From: Nibricoccus aquaticus
GTDB lineage: Bacteria > Verrucomicrobiota > Verrucomicrobiia > Opitutales > Opitutaceae
Assembly (NCBI RefSeq): GCF_002310495.1
Contig: NZ_CP023344.1
Location: 4,233,501 to 4,297,500, forward strand
DNA: 64,000 nt
Direction: 5' to 3'
Both the position numbers and the translations under genes were made by a program. This document shows positions 50,647-59,123 of the stretch, piece by piece (the first letter of the stretch is position 1; each line of letters starts with the position of its first letter). The notes below the pieces were generated by a model that had not been told where the DNA came from, searched no databases, and worked only from the letters and a program-made list of their open reading frames with translations.

Positions 50647-52857
50647 GTGATCATCGCCCAAACCGAACTCGACTCCTTTCTGAAAGCCACCAACTCCGCG
50701 CCGCATGATCTGCTCGGCATGCATCCGGCAAAAAAGGGGCGCAGCCAGGGCGTACTCGTGCGGGCGTTTTTGCGCGAGGCGGCGGCGTGTGTCGTCGTCG
50801 ATGTGACGAAGGGTGACGAGTACCCGATGGAGCAGCTGGCAGCCGAGGGATTTTTCGAGGTGTTCATCCCGAAGATTAAGGAAGTCTTCGCGTATGAGTT
50901 GAAGACGAAGTTTCATAACGGTGAGACGCGCCAGTTCCGAGATCCGTATTCGTTTCTCCCGATGCTCGGCGATCTGGACCTGCATCTTTTCAACGAAGGC
51001 AACGATCACCGCATCTACGAAAAACTTGGCGCGCATACCCGGGTGATCAATGGCGTGCCGGGTGTGTCATTTGCCGTGTGGGCGCCGAGCGCGGCGCGCG
51101 TGTCGGTCGTCGGAAATTTCAATCACTGGGATGGGCGCTATTTCCCGATGCGCACGCTCGGTGCGTCGGGAGTGTGGGAGCTTTTCATTCCTGGGCTCGG
51201 CGAGGGCGAACTCTACAAGTATGAGATCTACGACCGCGCCGGGAAAATCCATCTGAAGACCGATCCCTACGGGCTCTATTTCGAAGCGCCGCCAAACAAC
51301 GCGTCGGTCGTTCACAACCCGAGGAAGTACAGCTGGGGTGACTCGGCCTGGATCGAGCAGCGCCGGGCGAAGGCGGGCCAGCTCGATCAACCGATGTCGG
51401 TTTACGAAGTGCATCTGGGCTCGTGGAAGCGCCGGGCGGGCGCGGCTGACGAGCTGTTCAGCTACCGCGAGCTCGCGCCGATGATCGCCGACTATGTGAT
51501 CGAGATGGGGTTCACGCACATCGAGATCATGCCGGTGGCGGAGCATCCGTTCGATGGGTCGTGGGGTTATCAAGTCACGGGGTATTTTGCGCCGACGCAG
51601 CGCTTCGGAACGCCGCAGGATTTCGCGTTTTTCGTCGATCACCTGCACCAGCGCGGCATCGGCGTGATCATGGACTGGGTGCCGGGACATTTCCCGCGCG
51701 ATGCGTTCGCGCTGGCGGAGTTCGACGGCACGCACCTCTACGAACATGCGGACCCGCGGCAGGGCGCGCACATGGATTGGGGGACGTTGATTTTTAACTA
51801 CGGGCGCAACGAAGTCCGCTGTTTCCTCGTGGCGAACGCGCTCGCGTGGATGGATCTCTACCACATCGACGGGCTGCGGGTGGACGCGGTGGCCTCGATG
51901 CTCTACCTGGACTACTCACGCAAAGAAGGTGAGTGGATTCCCAACCAGTACGGCGGCCGTGAGAATCTGGAGGCGATCCAGTTCCTGCGCACGACGAACG
52001 ATCTCGTTCACCACTATTTCCCCGGCGCAGTGATGATCGCGGAGGAATCGACGTCATTCCCCGGTGTGAGCAGGCCGACAAAAGACGGCGGTCTCGGCTT
52101 CGACTACAAGTGGAACATGGGCTGGATGAACGACACGTTACGCTATTTCCAGAAGGAGTCGGCGCACCGGAAATTCCATCAGAACGATCTGTCGTTCGGG
52201 ATGCTGTACCAGTACTCGGAGAACTTCGTGACGGTTTTCTCGCACGACGAAGTGGTCCACGGAAAACAGTCGCTGCTGTTCAAGATGGGCGCGTGGCACA
52301 TCGCGGAAAAGGCCGCGAATCTACGCGCGCTCTACACGCACATGTGGGCGTGGCCGGGCAAAAAACTGCTCTTCATGGGCTGCGAGTTCGGGCAGTCACG
52401 GGAGTGGAACTACGCCGTCAGTCTCGACTGGCATTTGCTCCAGTACAAAGACCACGATGGCATCCGGCTGCTCGTGAAAGATCTCAATCATCTTTATCGA
52501 AACGAGCCGGTGCTGAGCATGAACGATTTCAACTCGCAGGGGTTTCGCTGGATCAACTGCAGCGACACGGATGCCAGCGTGATGGCGTACCTGCGCGTCG
52601 ATCCGTTTGAGGAGAATATTTTCGCGATCGTCGGTCACTTCACGCCGGTGATCCGCGAGGGCTACCGGATTGGCGTTCCGCGCAAGGGATTCTGGCGCGA
52701 GGTGCTCAACACGAACAGCCAGCACTATGGCGGCAGCGGACTGGGCAACGGCGGCGGGCTTAACGCCGAGGACGTCGAGTACGACGGACACAGCCAGAGC
52801 CTGAGTGTGACATTGCCGCCGTTCAGCACGACGATCTTCAAGTGGTCGGCGAAGTGA
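50647..52857 (+). CDS. glgB: 1,4-alpha-glucan branching enzyme
   Basis: The 736-residue protein is a standard bacterial GlgB that makes alpha-1,6 branches in glycogen. It has the extra N-terminal module (about 1-105) of long GlgB forms, the CBM48 (FAVWAPSAARVSVVGNFNHW) and the GH13 barrel with GLRVDAVASMLYLDYSR (nucleophile), MIAEESTSFPGVSR (acid/base) and FSHDEVVHGK. A C-terminal beta domain ends it. The start is a GTG at 50647 (IIAQTELDSF follows). Other glg genes are not adjacent. A second GH13 enzyme is encoded at 7508-9376. Confidence 0.95.
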   Translation: MIIAQTELDSFLKATNSAPHDLLGMHPAKKGRSQGVLVRAFLREAAACVVVDVTKGDEYPMEQLAAEGFFEVFIPKIKEVFAYELKTKFHNGETRQFRDPYSFLPMLGDLDLHLFNEGNDHRIYEKLGAHTRVINGVPGVSFAVWAPSAARVSVVGNFNHWDGRYFPMRTLGASGVWELFIPGLGEGELYKYEIYDRAGKIHLKTDPYGLYFEAPPNNASVVHNPRKYSWGDSAWIEQRRAKAGQLDQPMSVYEVHLGSWKRRAGAADELFSYRELAPMIADYVIEMGFTHIEIMPVAEHPFDGSWGYQVTGYFAPTQRFGTPQDFAFFVDHLHQRGIGVIMDWVPGHFPRDAFALAEFDGTHLYEHADPRQGAHMDWGTLIFNYGRNEVRCFLVANALAWMDLYHIDGLRVDAVASMLYLDYSRKEGEWIPNQYGGRENLEAIQFLRTTNDLVHHYFPGAVMIAEESTSFPGVSRPTKDGGLGFDYKWNMGWMNDTLRYFQKESAHRKFHQNDLSFGMLYQYSENFVTVFSHDEVVHGKQSLLFKMGAWHIAEKAANLRALYTHMWAWPGKKLLFMGCEFGQSREWNYAVSLDWHLLQYKDHDGIRLLVKDLNHLYRNEPVLSMNDFNSQGFRWINCSDTDASVMAYLRVDPFEENIFAIVGHFTPVIREGYRIGVPRKGFWREVLNTNSQHYGGSGLGNGGGLNAEDVEYDGHSQSLSVTLPPFSTTIFKWSAK

Positions 52858-52871
52858 GGAGAGGCGATTTG

Positions 52872-52928
52872 GCGATACCGAAGCTTGAGATCTGCGGTAT
52901 CGCTTCGGCGCGTTAAGGCTAACGCGCC
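52872..52928. terminator. Tandem hairpins between convergent genes
   Basis: Two perfect 9-bp stems stand in a row: GCGATACCG/CGGTATCGC (52872-52880, 52895-52903) and GGCGCGTTA/TAACGCGCC (52907-52915, 52920-52928). They lie between the ends of glgB and the ABC ATPase gene and could stop transcription from both sides. No T run. Confidence 0.5.
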
Positions 52929-52947
52929 CTACCTCGGATAACCGCGC

Positions 52948-53925
52948 TTAGGCGGTGGCGAAGAGCTCGGCGATGACGTCTTCGAGCGGAATGTCTTCGA
53001 TGGTGATGTCGGCGACGGGGCCGGCGGTGAGGATTTCTTGGGAGACGGCGATCACGGCATCGGTGGGGACGCTGAGCGTGAACTGGCCTTCGTCGGAGCG
53101 CGTCGCGGTGCCGTGCTGCGAAGTCCAGGTGACAGGGAAGGCGGCGGGATCTTGCGGGATGAACTTGATGATCTTCTTGCGCGTGCCCGAGCCGGCTTCG
53201 AGGCGGTCGAGGGAGCCGTCGTAGATTTTTTTGCCTTTGTTGATGACGATGACGCGTTCGCAGAGTTCCTGGATGTCGGCCATGTAGTGGCTCGTGAGGA
53301 GGATCGTGACGCGGTACTTGCGGTTGTAGGCGCGGAGGAAATTGCGAACGGCTTTCTGCGAAATGACGTCGAGGCCGATGGTGGGCTCGTCGAGGAAGAG
53401 GACGCGCGGGCGGTGGAGAAGGGCGGCGATGAGCTCCATCTTCATGCGTTCGCCGAGGGAGAGCTCGCGGACCATGACGTTGAGCTTGGCTTCAACGCCG
53501 AGCAGCGAGACGAGTTCGGCGAGCGTCTCTTTATACTGCGCCTCGGAGATGCCGTAGATGTGGCGGAGCAGGAGGAATGACTCGATGGCGGGAAGATCCC
53601 ACCAGAGCTGGTTTTTCTGGCCGAGGACGAGGGCGAAGAGGCGGCGGTAGGCGTTCTCGCGTTTCTTGGGCTCGAAGCCGGCGACGCGCGCGGTGCCGCT
53701 GGTCGGGTAGATGAGGCCGGCGAGCATCTTGAGCGTGGTGGTTTTACCCGCGCCGTTGGGACCGAGGAAGCCGACGAATTCGCCCTCGGCGATGTCGAAC
53801 GAGATGTCTTTGGCGGCGGCGGTTTCCTCGAACTCGCGTTTGAAAAGTCCCTTCACCCCGCCCCAGAAGCCAGGCTGTTTTTTGTAGGTGCGGAAGATGC
53901 GGGTGAGGTTGCGGACTTCGATCAT
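52948..53925 (-). CDS. ABC-2-type transporter ATPase without visible permease
   Basis: The 325-residue protein is an ABC ATPase of the export (ABC-2) group: LGPNGAGKTTTLKMLAGL is Walker A, LSLGERMKMELIAALLHRP the signature region, LFLDEPTIGLD Walker B and LTSHYMADIQELCERV the switch His. The start matches a subgroup in which residues 15-40 (KKQPGFWGGVKGLFKREFEE) precede Walker A, and a C-terminal 80-residue extension follows. In this subgroup two membrane permease genes normally follow directly. Here the next gene downstream is the convergent glgB, so the permeases must be elsewhere or lost. Confidence 0.88.
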   Translation of the reverse strand: MIEVRNLTRIFRTYKKQPGFWGGVKGLFKREFEETAAAKDISFDIAEGEFVGFLGPNGAGKTTTLKMLAGLIYPTSGTARVAGFEPKKRENAYRRLFALVLGQKNQLWWDLPAIESFLLLRHIYGISEAQYKETLAELVSLLGVEAKLNVMVRELSLGERMKMELIAALLHRPRVLFLDEPTIGLDVISQKAVRNFLRAYNRKYRVTILLTSHYMADIQELCERVIVINKGKKIYDGSLDRLEAGSGTRKKIIKFIPQDPAAFPVTWTSQHGTATRSDEGQFTLSVPTDAVIAVSQEILTAGPVADITIEDIPLEDVIAELFATA

Positions 53926-54039
53926 GGAGCGCGGAGTGAAGCGCAAAGCGCGCGCGGCGCAAAGCGGAAGCGTGGAGATTTTCTGCGGGTGCCGGGAGAT
54001 GTTGCGCGGAGGCTGCCGCGAGTGGGTGAGAGGGCGAGA

Positions 54040-55131
54040 TCAGGGCTGTGGACGCAGGACACGGAGGCGGTGGGCTTCACTGTCGCCGATGTAGACGGAG
54101 CCGTCGGTATCGACGAAGACGCCGTGCGGGCGGTCGAGGGCGCAGGCGGCGGCATTGCCATCAGGGCCGTCGCCTTTGGTGCCGGTGCCGGCGATCACCT
54201 CGATGAGGCCGGTCTTGGCATCGATGCGGCGGATGGTGTGGCTCTCGGTGTCGGCGAGCCAGGCGTTGCCCGCGTGATCGAGGGCGATGCCTTTGGGGCC
54301 GCTGAGGGTGGCGGCGAGCGCGGGGCCGCCGTTGCCGGTGAAGCCAGGTTTGCCGGTGCCGGCGATGAGACGGATGCGGCTGGCGCGCAGATCGAGTTGG
54401 AAGACCTGGTTGCCTTCGCGGGTGACGAGCCAGAGGTTGCCGCTGGCATCGACGTCGAGCGAACGAGGGTTGTTGAAGGGCGTGCCGGTGATCGGAGAAC
54501 CATCGGGAGTGGGGCCGGGCTGGCCGGTGCCGGCGAGAGTCGTGACGATGCCTGTAGTCAGATTGATGTGACGGATGACGTGGTTGCCGACGTCGCAGAC
54601 ATAGAGACTTCCGTCGGGCGAGAACTGGATGCTGTGCGGGCCTTTGAAGGTGGCATCGCTGGCGGGGCCGCCGTCGCCGGAGTAGCCGCGTTTTTGCGGG
54701 CCGCCAGCGATGGTCGTGATGATGTGCGTCTTCGCGTCGATGCGGCGGATGGCGTTGTTACCGGTGTCGGCGATGAAGAGGTTGCCCGCGGCGTCGAAGC
54801 GCAGTTCGTGCGGGAGATTGAACGAGGCCTGCGAGGCGGGACCGCTGTCGCCGTCGTAGCCTTTTTTGCCCGTACCGGCGAAAGTCGTGATAGTGCCGTC
54901 GGTGGAGATGCGGCGAATGGTGTGGCCGGCGTGTTCGCAGAACCAGAGAGCGCCGTCGGGGCCGCGGACGACACCGTAGGGATCGTTGATCTGCGCGAGG
55001 TGGGCGGGGGCGCCGTCGCCGGTTGTGCCGGCGATGCCAGCGCCAGCGACGGTGGAGATCGTCCAACTGGTCGTGGCGTTAAGGAGCGGGGAGAGGAACA
55101 GGCCGAGAGCGAGGGGGAGAAGAAAGCGCAT
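54040..55131 (-). CDS. Secreted NHL-repeat beta-propeller protein
   Basis: The 363-residue protein has a signal peptide (MRFLLPLALGLFLSPLLNA) and about six NHL repeats. The repeating units read PYGVVRGPDGALWFCEHAGH, HELRFDAAGNLFIADTGNNA, HSIQFSPDGSLYVCDVGNHV and so on, each followed by a TIAGTG-type phrase and a GDGGPA stretch. It should form a periplasmic or surface propeller for binding or catalysis. No catalytic residues are visible. It stands alone on the minus strand, 114 bases upstream of the ABC ATPase. Confidence 0.85.
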   Translation of the reverse strand: MRFLLPLALGLFLSPLLNATTSWTISTVAGAGIAGTTGDGAPAHLAQINDPYGVVRGPDGALWFCEHAGHTIRRISTDGTITTFAGTGKKGYDGDSGPASQASFNLPHELRFDAAGNLFIADTGNNAIRRIDAKTHIITTIAGGPQKRGYSGDGGPASDATFKGPHSIQFSPDGSLYVCDVGNHVIRHINLTTGIVTTLAGTGQPGPTPDGSPITGTPFNNPRSLDVDASGNLWLVTREGNQVFQLDLRASRIRLIAGTGKPGFTGNGGPALAATLSGPKGIALDHAGNAWLADTESHTIRRIDAKTGLIEVIAGTGTKGDGPDGNAAACALDRPHGVFVDTDGSVYIGDSEAHRLRVLRPQP

Positions 55132-55197
55132 GGTGAGAGCAGGGGCTTCGAGGCGGGCGGGCGGCGAAGCGTTTGTCTTTGGACGGTGGGAATCGGG

Positions 55198-55623
55198 CTA
55201 GAGTTTTTCGCCGAAGCGCAGGGGTTTGGTTTTCTTCTTTTTCTTGGGCGACGGTGGGATGCCGATGCGGGGGTCGCGGGCTTTGGCGAGGCGGACGAGT
55301 TTTTTGGCGTCGCGCTCGAAGGTGTCGGCGGACTCGGGGAGGTAGAGCCACTTTTTCAATACAGGGTGCTGTCGGAGCGCGGGGAACTCGGCGAGGAGGC
55401 TGGGCTGATGTTCGTGAAAGGTGCAGACGAGGACGCCCTGCCAGGGCTCGCCCTGGGTGGAGAGGAAGAGCTGGTGGTTGCCATGGAGCATGATGGTGCG
55501 GCCGCCGAACCAGGATTTGAGAACGAAGGATGGTTCGTCGGCGAGGGGCTCGGCGAGCCAGACGAGGGGATGCTCGGGGCGGGCGGCTTTGGCGCGGAAG
55601 GCGGAGGCGCGGGTGGGTTTCAT
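55198..55623 (-). CDS. Conserved-looking cytoplasmic protein of unknown function
   Basis: The product of 141 residues has a compact central part (PSFVLKSWFGGRTIMLHGNH, GVLVCTFHEHQPSLLAEFPA, LKKWLYLPESADTFERDAKK) and a Lys-rich tail (PSPKKKKKTKPLRFGEKL). The GGR and KKWLYLP segments recall the small TfoX-N/YjbR-type alpha-beta fold, but I cannot confirm this. There is no signal peptide. It precedes the NHL gene by 66 bases and follows the beta-lactamase gene by 53, all on the minus strand. Confidence 0.65.
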   Translation of the reverse strand: MKPTRASAFRAKAARPEHPLVWLAEPLADEPSFVLKSWFGGRTIMLHGNHQLFLSTQGEPWQGVLVCTFHEHQPSLLAEFPALRQHPVLKKWLYLPESADTFERDAKKLVRLAKARDPRIGIPPSPKKKKKTKPLRFGEKL

Positions 55624-55676
55624 GGGCGATTGCGAGTAGCTGACGGTGGATGGGCGCGGGCGATTTTCAATCAGGC

Positions 55677-56510
55677 TCAGGGAGGTGGTGTGGTACCGGA
55701 GGGGAGCGCGCCGAGGTGGACGAGGTTTTCGTAGGTGATGGCGATGCGGGCGCGGATGACTTCGCGGTCGGTCTTGGCGTCGAGGTTGGTCGCAAAATAA
55801 ACCGGGCCTTTTGGCGTTTCGATCCAGCCGACGTGCCAGCCAACGGGGTGATCGACGGTGGTTGAGGTGAGGCCGGTCTTGGCGCGGAGTGTCCAGTCGT
55901 CGCGGCGATCGCGGATCATGATTTCCTTCACGGCGCGCATCGTCTCGGTGCGGAAGGGAAGCGCGTCGTCGCGCAGGCTGCGGAGGAAGGCGATTTGTTG
56001 CACGGCGGAGATGCGAAGCGAGCCGGTGAGCCAGAAGCGGTCGATGCCGCCGGAGATGTCGGCGTTGCCGTAATAGATTTTATGGAGCCACTGGCTCATG
56101 CGTTGTCCGCCGGTGCGGCGGGCGAGTTCTTGATAGAACCAGACGGTGGAAGCGCGGAAGGCGTCGCGCATGGATTGGTCGCGGTTCCATGCGGGCGAGC
56201 CGCGGTCGTTGCGGTCCCATGCGAGGATTTCGTCGATGCTGGCAATGGCGCCGCATTCTAGAGCGATGAGCGAGTTGGGGATTTTGAAGGTGGAGGCGGG
56301 GAGGAATTTTTCCTGCGAGCGTGCGCTGTCGTTGGTGAGCCAGCGATCGGTGGCTGGCTGGTAGGCGACGAAAACGCCTTGGAGTTTTCGCTGCGCGAAA
56401 GGTTTCGCGAGGATCGGATCGACAGTGAACACGGGAGCCGCGGTTGCGGATGCGCTGAAAGCGATCGGCGCGGGGAGAAGGCAGAGTAGAAACGAGAAGA
56501 GGCGTGGCAC
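55677..56510 (-). CDS. Class D (OXA-type) beta-lactamase
   Basis: The 277-residue protein carries every class D motif: STFK with the nucleophilic Ser73 and the (usually carboxylated) Lys76, the S-x-V motif STV (121-123), YGN (147-149) and KTG (211-213), with the conserved Trp-rich surroundings (WFYQELARR, VGWHVGWI). It should open the beta-lactam ring by an acyl-serine route in the periplasm. I choose the GTG at 56510 (PRLFSFLLCLLPAPIAF gives a signal peptide). The ATG at 56621 would leave only 8 bases to the divergent gene. No mobile-element genes are next to it, so it looks like a resident gene. Confidence 0.9.
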   Translation of the reverse strand: MPRLFSFLLCLLPAPIAFSASATAAPVFTVDPILAKPFAQRKLQGVFVAYQPATDRWLTNDSARSQEKFLPASTFKIPNSLIALECGAIASIDEILAWDRNDRGSPAWNRDQSMRDAFRASTVWFYQELARRTGGQRMSQWLHKIYYGNADISGGIDRFWLTGSLRISAVQQIAFLRSLRDDALPFRTETMRAVKEIMIRDRRDDWTLRAKTGLTSTTVDHPVGWHVGWIETPKGPVYFATNLDAKTDREVIRARIAITYENLVHLGALPSGTTPPP

Positions 56511-56629
56511 GCGCGGGAAGGTCGCGGGTGATGTCCGCGGAATCAAGATGGGCGGTGTTGAATCCGCAGATTGAGAAAATGTCCGAAAGTCTGTCACAGC
56601 GGGGTGGCGGGAATTGTCCAACCGTGCGT

Positions 56630-57040
56630 ATGGATACTTCTCTCATTTACAAAACCGCCCTCCAGACGCTCGCAGGCACGATCTCGTTTCCCGAGGTTGT
56701 CGGCGCGCTGCTCGGAGCGGGCGTGCATTATTATCAGGTCGATTATGTCGGCTTGCGGAAAACGTTTTATGGGGCGGACGGCGCCGTCGCTGTGACGCCG
56801 CTCACGGTTGAAGGACTGCCGACGGTGGCGGAGTTTTTCGACGCGCCAGCGTTGAAGGCGGCGATCATCGACAGCCAGCGGAACGGGCAGACGTTTCGCG
56901 ATTTTTCGCGGCGTGCGATGAGCGCGGGAGTGCAGGGTTATTATGCGTTTCTGAAGGGGAAGCGCGTGATGTATCTCGGACGGATGGGCGAGCAGCACAT
57001 CGAGTGGTTTCCGGGATCCGCGCCTGCGCAGTCGTCATGA
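56630..57040 (+). CDS. DUF1398-like protein
   Basis: The 136-residue cytoplasmic protein reads ISFPEVVGALLGAGVHYYQV, DYVGLRKTFYGADG, DFSRRAMSAGVQGYYAFLKG and KRVMYLGRMGEQHIEWFPG. This matches my memory of the DUF1398 family of unknown function, of about the same length. Its last bases overlap the start of the ECF sigma gene by ATGA, which suggests a functional pair. Confidence 0.72.
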   Translation: MDTSLIYKTALQTLAGTISFPEVVGALLGAGVHYYQVDYVGLRKTFYGADGAVAVTPLTVEGLPTVAEFFDAPALKAAIIDSQRNGQTFRDFSRRAMSAGVQGYYAFLKGKRVMYLGRMGEQHIEWFPGSAPAQSS

Positions 57041-57966
57041 GCAGGCGCGGTGCGCGTTCTTGCCGAGAAGCGGCGGGTCTCGATGATCGCGGGATGCGCC
57101 CGAAGCCGGCTTCACCCTTTGCCTCTGTCGATCCTGACGACGAGGCGCGGGTGGTGGCGGCCAAGGCGGGCGATATGAACGCGCTGGATGCGCTCGTGCG
57201 ACGGCATCAGCCGTGGGTTTTCAATCTCGCGCTGCGCATGGTGTGGCGGCGCGAGGCGGCCGAGGATGCGACGCAGGAAATCTTCCTTAAGGCCGTCACG
57301 CATCTTGGGAGCTTCGAGGGACGCAGCCAGTTTTCCACCTGGCTGCATCGGATCGCGGTTAATCATCTGCTCAACGTGCGGAAGTCCGAGATGGAGGCGC
57401 AGTCGATGACGTTCGACGACATGGGGCGTTCGCTCGATAGCTGCGTCGATAGCGAACTGCCGGACGAATCCGTGTTGCCCGTCGATCATGGACTGCTCGT
57501 CGAAGAGGCGAAGCTCGGCTGCATCACGGCGATGTTGATGTGTCTCGATCGGAGGCAGCGGCTGGCGTTTATCCTCGGGGAAATTTTCGGCGTCACGAGT
57601 GAGCAGGGCGGGGAGGCGATGGAAATTTTAGCCGAGAATTTCCGGCAGCTGCTCACGCGCGCGCGCCGCGATCTCTATCAATTCATGCAGGGGAAATGCG
57701 GTCTGGTGAACGCGCTCAACCCGTGTCGCTGCTCGAAGAAGGCCGGTGCTTTTATGGCGAACGGCTGGCTCGATCCCGCGAAGCGGCAGTTCACGCGGGA
57801 GCGTCTTGCCGCCGTTCAGGACGTGACGCCGCACCGGCTGGACGAGCTGGCGGAGATGGAGCGGGCGCACGCGGAGCATTACCGGTCGGCGCCGTTGAGT
57901 GACGGGCCGGATTTTTCGGCGAAGCTGCGCGCGGTGGTGGCGCGCTCGGGTTTCGCGAAAGAGTAA
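57037..57966 (+). CDS. ECF sigma factor with Cys-containing C-terminal extension
   Basis: The 309-residue protein has sigma region 2 (ALDALVRRHQPWVFNLALRM, EDATQEIFLKAVTHLGSF, FSTWLHRIAVNHLLN) and a region 4 that is less typical (MLMCLDRRQRLAFILGEIFG, LTRARRDLYQF). After it comes an extension with CGLVNALNPCRCSKKAGAF, a C-x8-C-x-C pattern that may bind metal, and a helical end. Such extended ECF factors occur in other phyla. No anti-sigma gene is adjacent. The ATG at 57037 overlaps the DUF1398 stop; a start at 57094 is also possible. Confidence 0.85.
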   Translation: MSRRGARSCREAAGLDDRGMRPKPASPFASVDPDDEARVVAAKAGDMNALDALVRRHQPWVFNLALRMVWRREAAEDATQEIFLKAVTHLGSFEGRSQFSTWLHRIAVNHLLNVRKSEMEAQSMTFDDMGRSLDSCVDSELPDESVLPVDHGLLVEEAKLGCITAMLMCLDRRQRLAFILGEIFGVTSEQGGEAMEILAENFRQLLTRARRDLYQFMQGKCGLVNALNPCRCSKKAGAFMANGWLDPAKRQFTRERLAAVQDVTPHRLDELAEMERAHAEHYRSAPLSDGPDFSAKLRAVVARSGFAKE

Positions 57967-58085
57967 GCGCGGATGAGGAAGCGGGGTGGATTTCGCTGGC
58001 GGGTTAGACTTCCGGGCTGATGCGGGTTTGGTGCGGCGGGGCAGGCGCGTCGCCCGGCCTCATTCACTTAATCCATCGAAAATAT

Positions 58086-58493
58086 ATGAGCACCTCCCTT
58101 CCTCCCATCGCTGAAACGATTTCCCAAGGCGGCCGCGCCGGTTCTGTCGAAACGTCCGAAGAGGGCTTTAACCTGCACTTCAAGGCTCCGTCGGAAAAGA
58201 ATCCGCAAGGGCTGACGCCGGAGCATTTGTTCGGAGCGGCGTGGGCGGCGTGTTTCAACGGGGCGGTGAAGTATATCGCGAAGGAGTCGGGGCACGCGGA
58301 CGAAGGCATCACGGTCACGGCACGCGTGCAGTTGCACCCGAACGGGCCGCAGCCGTTTTCGGTGGAGCTGCTGGTGAGCATTCCCGATCTCGATGAGCAC
58401 AAGGCGCAGCATGTGGTGAACAAGGCGCACGCGATGTGCGCGTACTCGAAGGCGACGAAGGGCAACGTGAGCGTGAAGATCACGCTGGACTGA
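58086..58493 (+). CDS. OsmC/Ohr-family peroxide reductase
   Basis: The 135-residue protein has both redox cysteines of the Ohr/OsmC family (GAAWAACFNGAVKYIAKESG and KAHAMCAYSKATKGNVSVKI) and the Gly/Pro-rich start NPQGLTPEHLFG. It reduces organic hydroperoxides with lipoyl-dependent thiols. The start at 58086 follows an AT-rich stretch. No OhrR regulator is adjacent. A long hairpin (58511-58551) follows. Confidence 0.92.
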   Translation: MSTSLPPIAETISQGGRAGSVETSEEGFNLHFKAPSEKNPQGLTPEHLFGAAWAACFNGAVKYIAKESGHADEGITVTARVQLHPNGPQPFSVELLVSIPDLDEHKAQHVVNKAHAMCAYSKATKGNVSVKITLD

Positions 58494-58510
58494 GCCGGGC
58501 GAGCGCGAGG

Positions 58511-58551
58511 GAGCGCGCGGCGAAGTTGTTTTTCGCAGAGGCCGCGCGCTC
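58511..58551 (+). terminator. Long hairpin after the Ohr/OsmC gene
   Basis: GAGCGCGCGGC (58511-58521) pairs with GCCGCGCGCTC (58541-58551), and GCGAA/TTCGC can extend it inward. It begins 18 bases after the stop codon. There is no clear T run beyond it. A second hairpin, CTTCCGG/CCGGAAG (58561-58578), follows. Confidence 0.5.
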
Positions 58552-58587
58552 ATTGACCCGCTTCCGGAAACCCGGAAGAACGGGGCG

Positions 58588-58932
58588 ATGCGGTTAAAAA
58601 TCAAATGGAACGACGACCGGGTGCGCGGAGCGGCTACGGCGCTGCTGCTCATCGGTCGCGATTTGTTGAGCCGGGGAATCACCGAGGATTTGGTGGCGAC
58701 GGCGCTGACGTTGTATCGGGACGATCCCGACGGCTATAAACTCAGCAAGGCGGCGTGGGCCGATGTGCGGGAGCCGGGGCCGCTGACCAAACCTCAGCAT
58801 GTGGCGTACTATAAAAACCTGCTGCTGGCGGTGGACGCGTTGCTCGTGAAGACGGCGCAGGCAAAGCGCGAGTTCAACAGTTTCACGGATCTGGATAATT
58901 ATCTGATCACCGCGCTCAAGGGTGTGCGTTGA
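58588..58932 (+). CDS. Small protein of unknown function
   Basis: The 114-residue product is basic and mostly helical (AATALLLIGRDLLSRGITED, YYKNLLLAVDALLVKTAQAK), with no signal peptide and no motif I can name. It is likely real because it sits in a gap between two plus-strand genes, has an ATG with GGAAG 9 bases upstream and shows the strong third-position G/C bias of its neighbours. The GGAAG lies in the 3' arm of the hairpin at 58561-58578. Confidence 0.65.
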   Translation: MRLKIKWNDDRVRGAATALLLIGRDLLSRGITEDLVATALTLYRDDPDGYKLSKAAWADVREPGPLTKPQHVAYYKNLLLAVDALLVKTAQAKREFNSFTDLDNYLITALKGVR

Positions 58933-59123
58933 ACGCGACGATCCGTTCGAGGTGAGCGTTGGAGATGATCGCTCGTAGCGCGGTGATGGAGGGAATACGG
59001 GCGTTTCGCAGCGGTGGAAAAAGACACGGGCGGGAGACAAATTTTCGGGCGCGGTGTCTGGCCGGACTACACTCGTTCGTAGGTAAGGAGACCGCTCACC
59101 TTAAACCCTATTGGAGAACCGCC

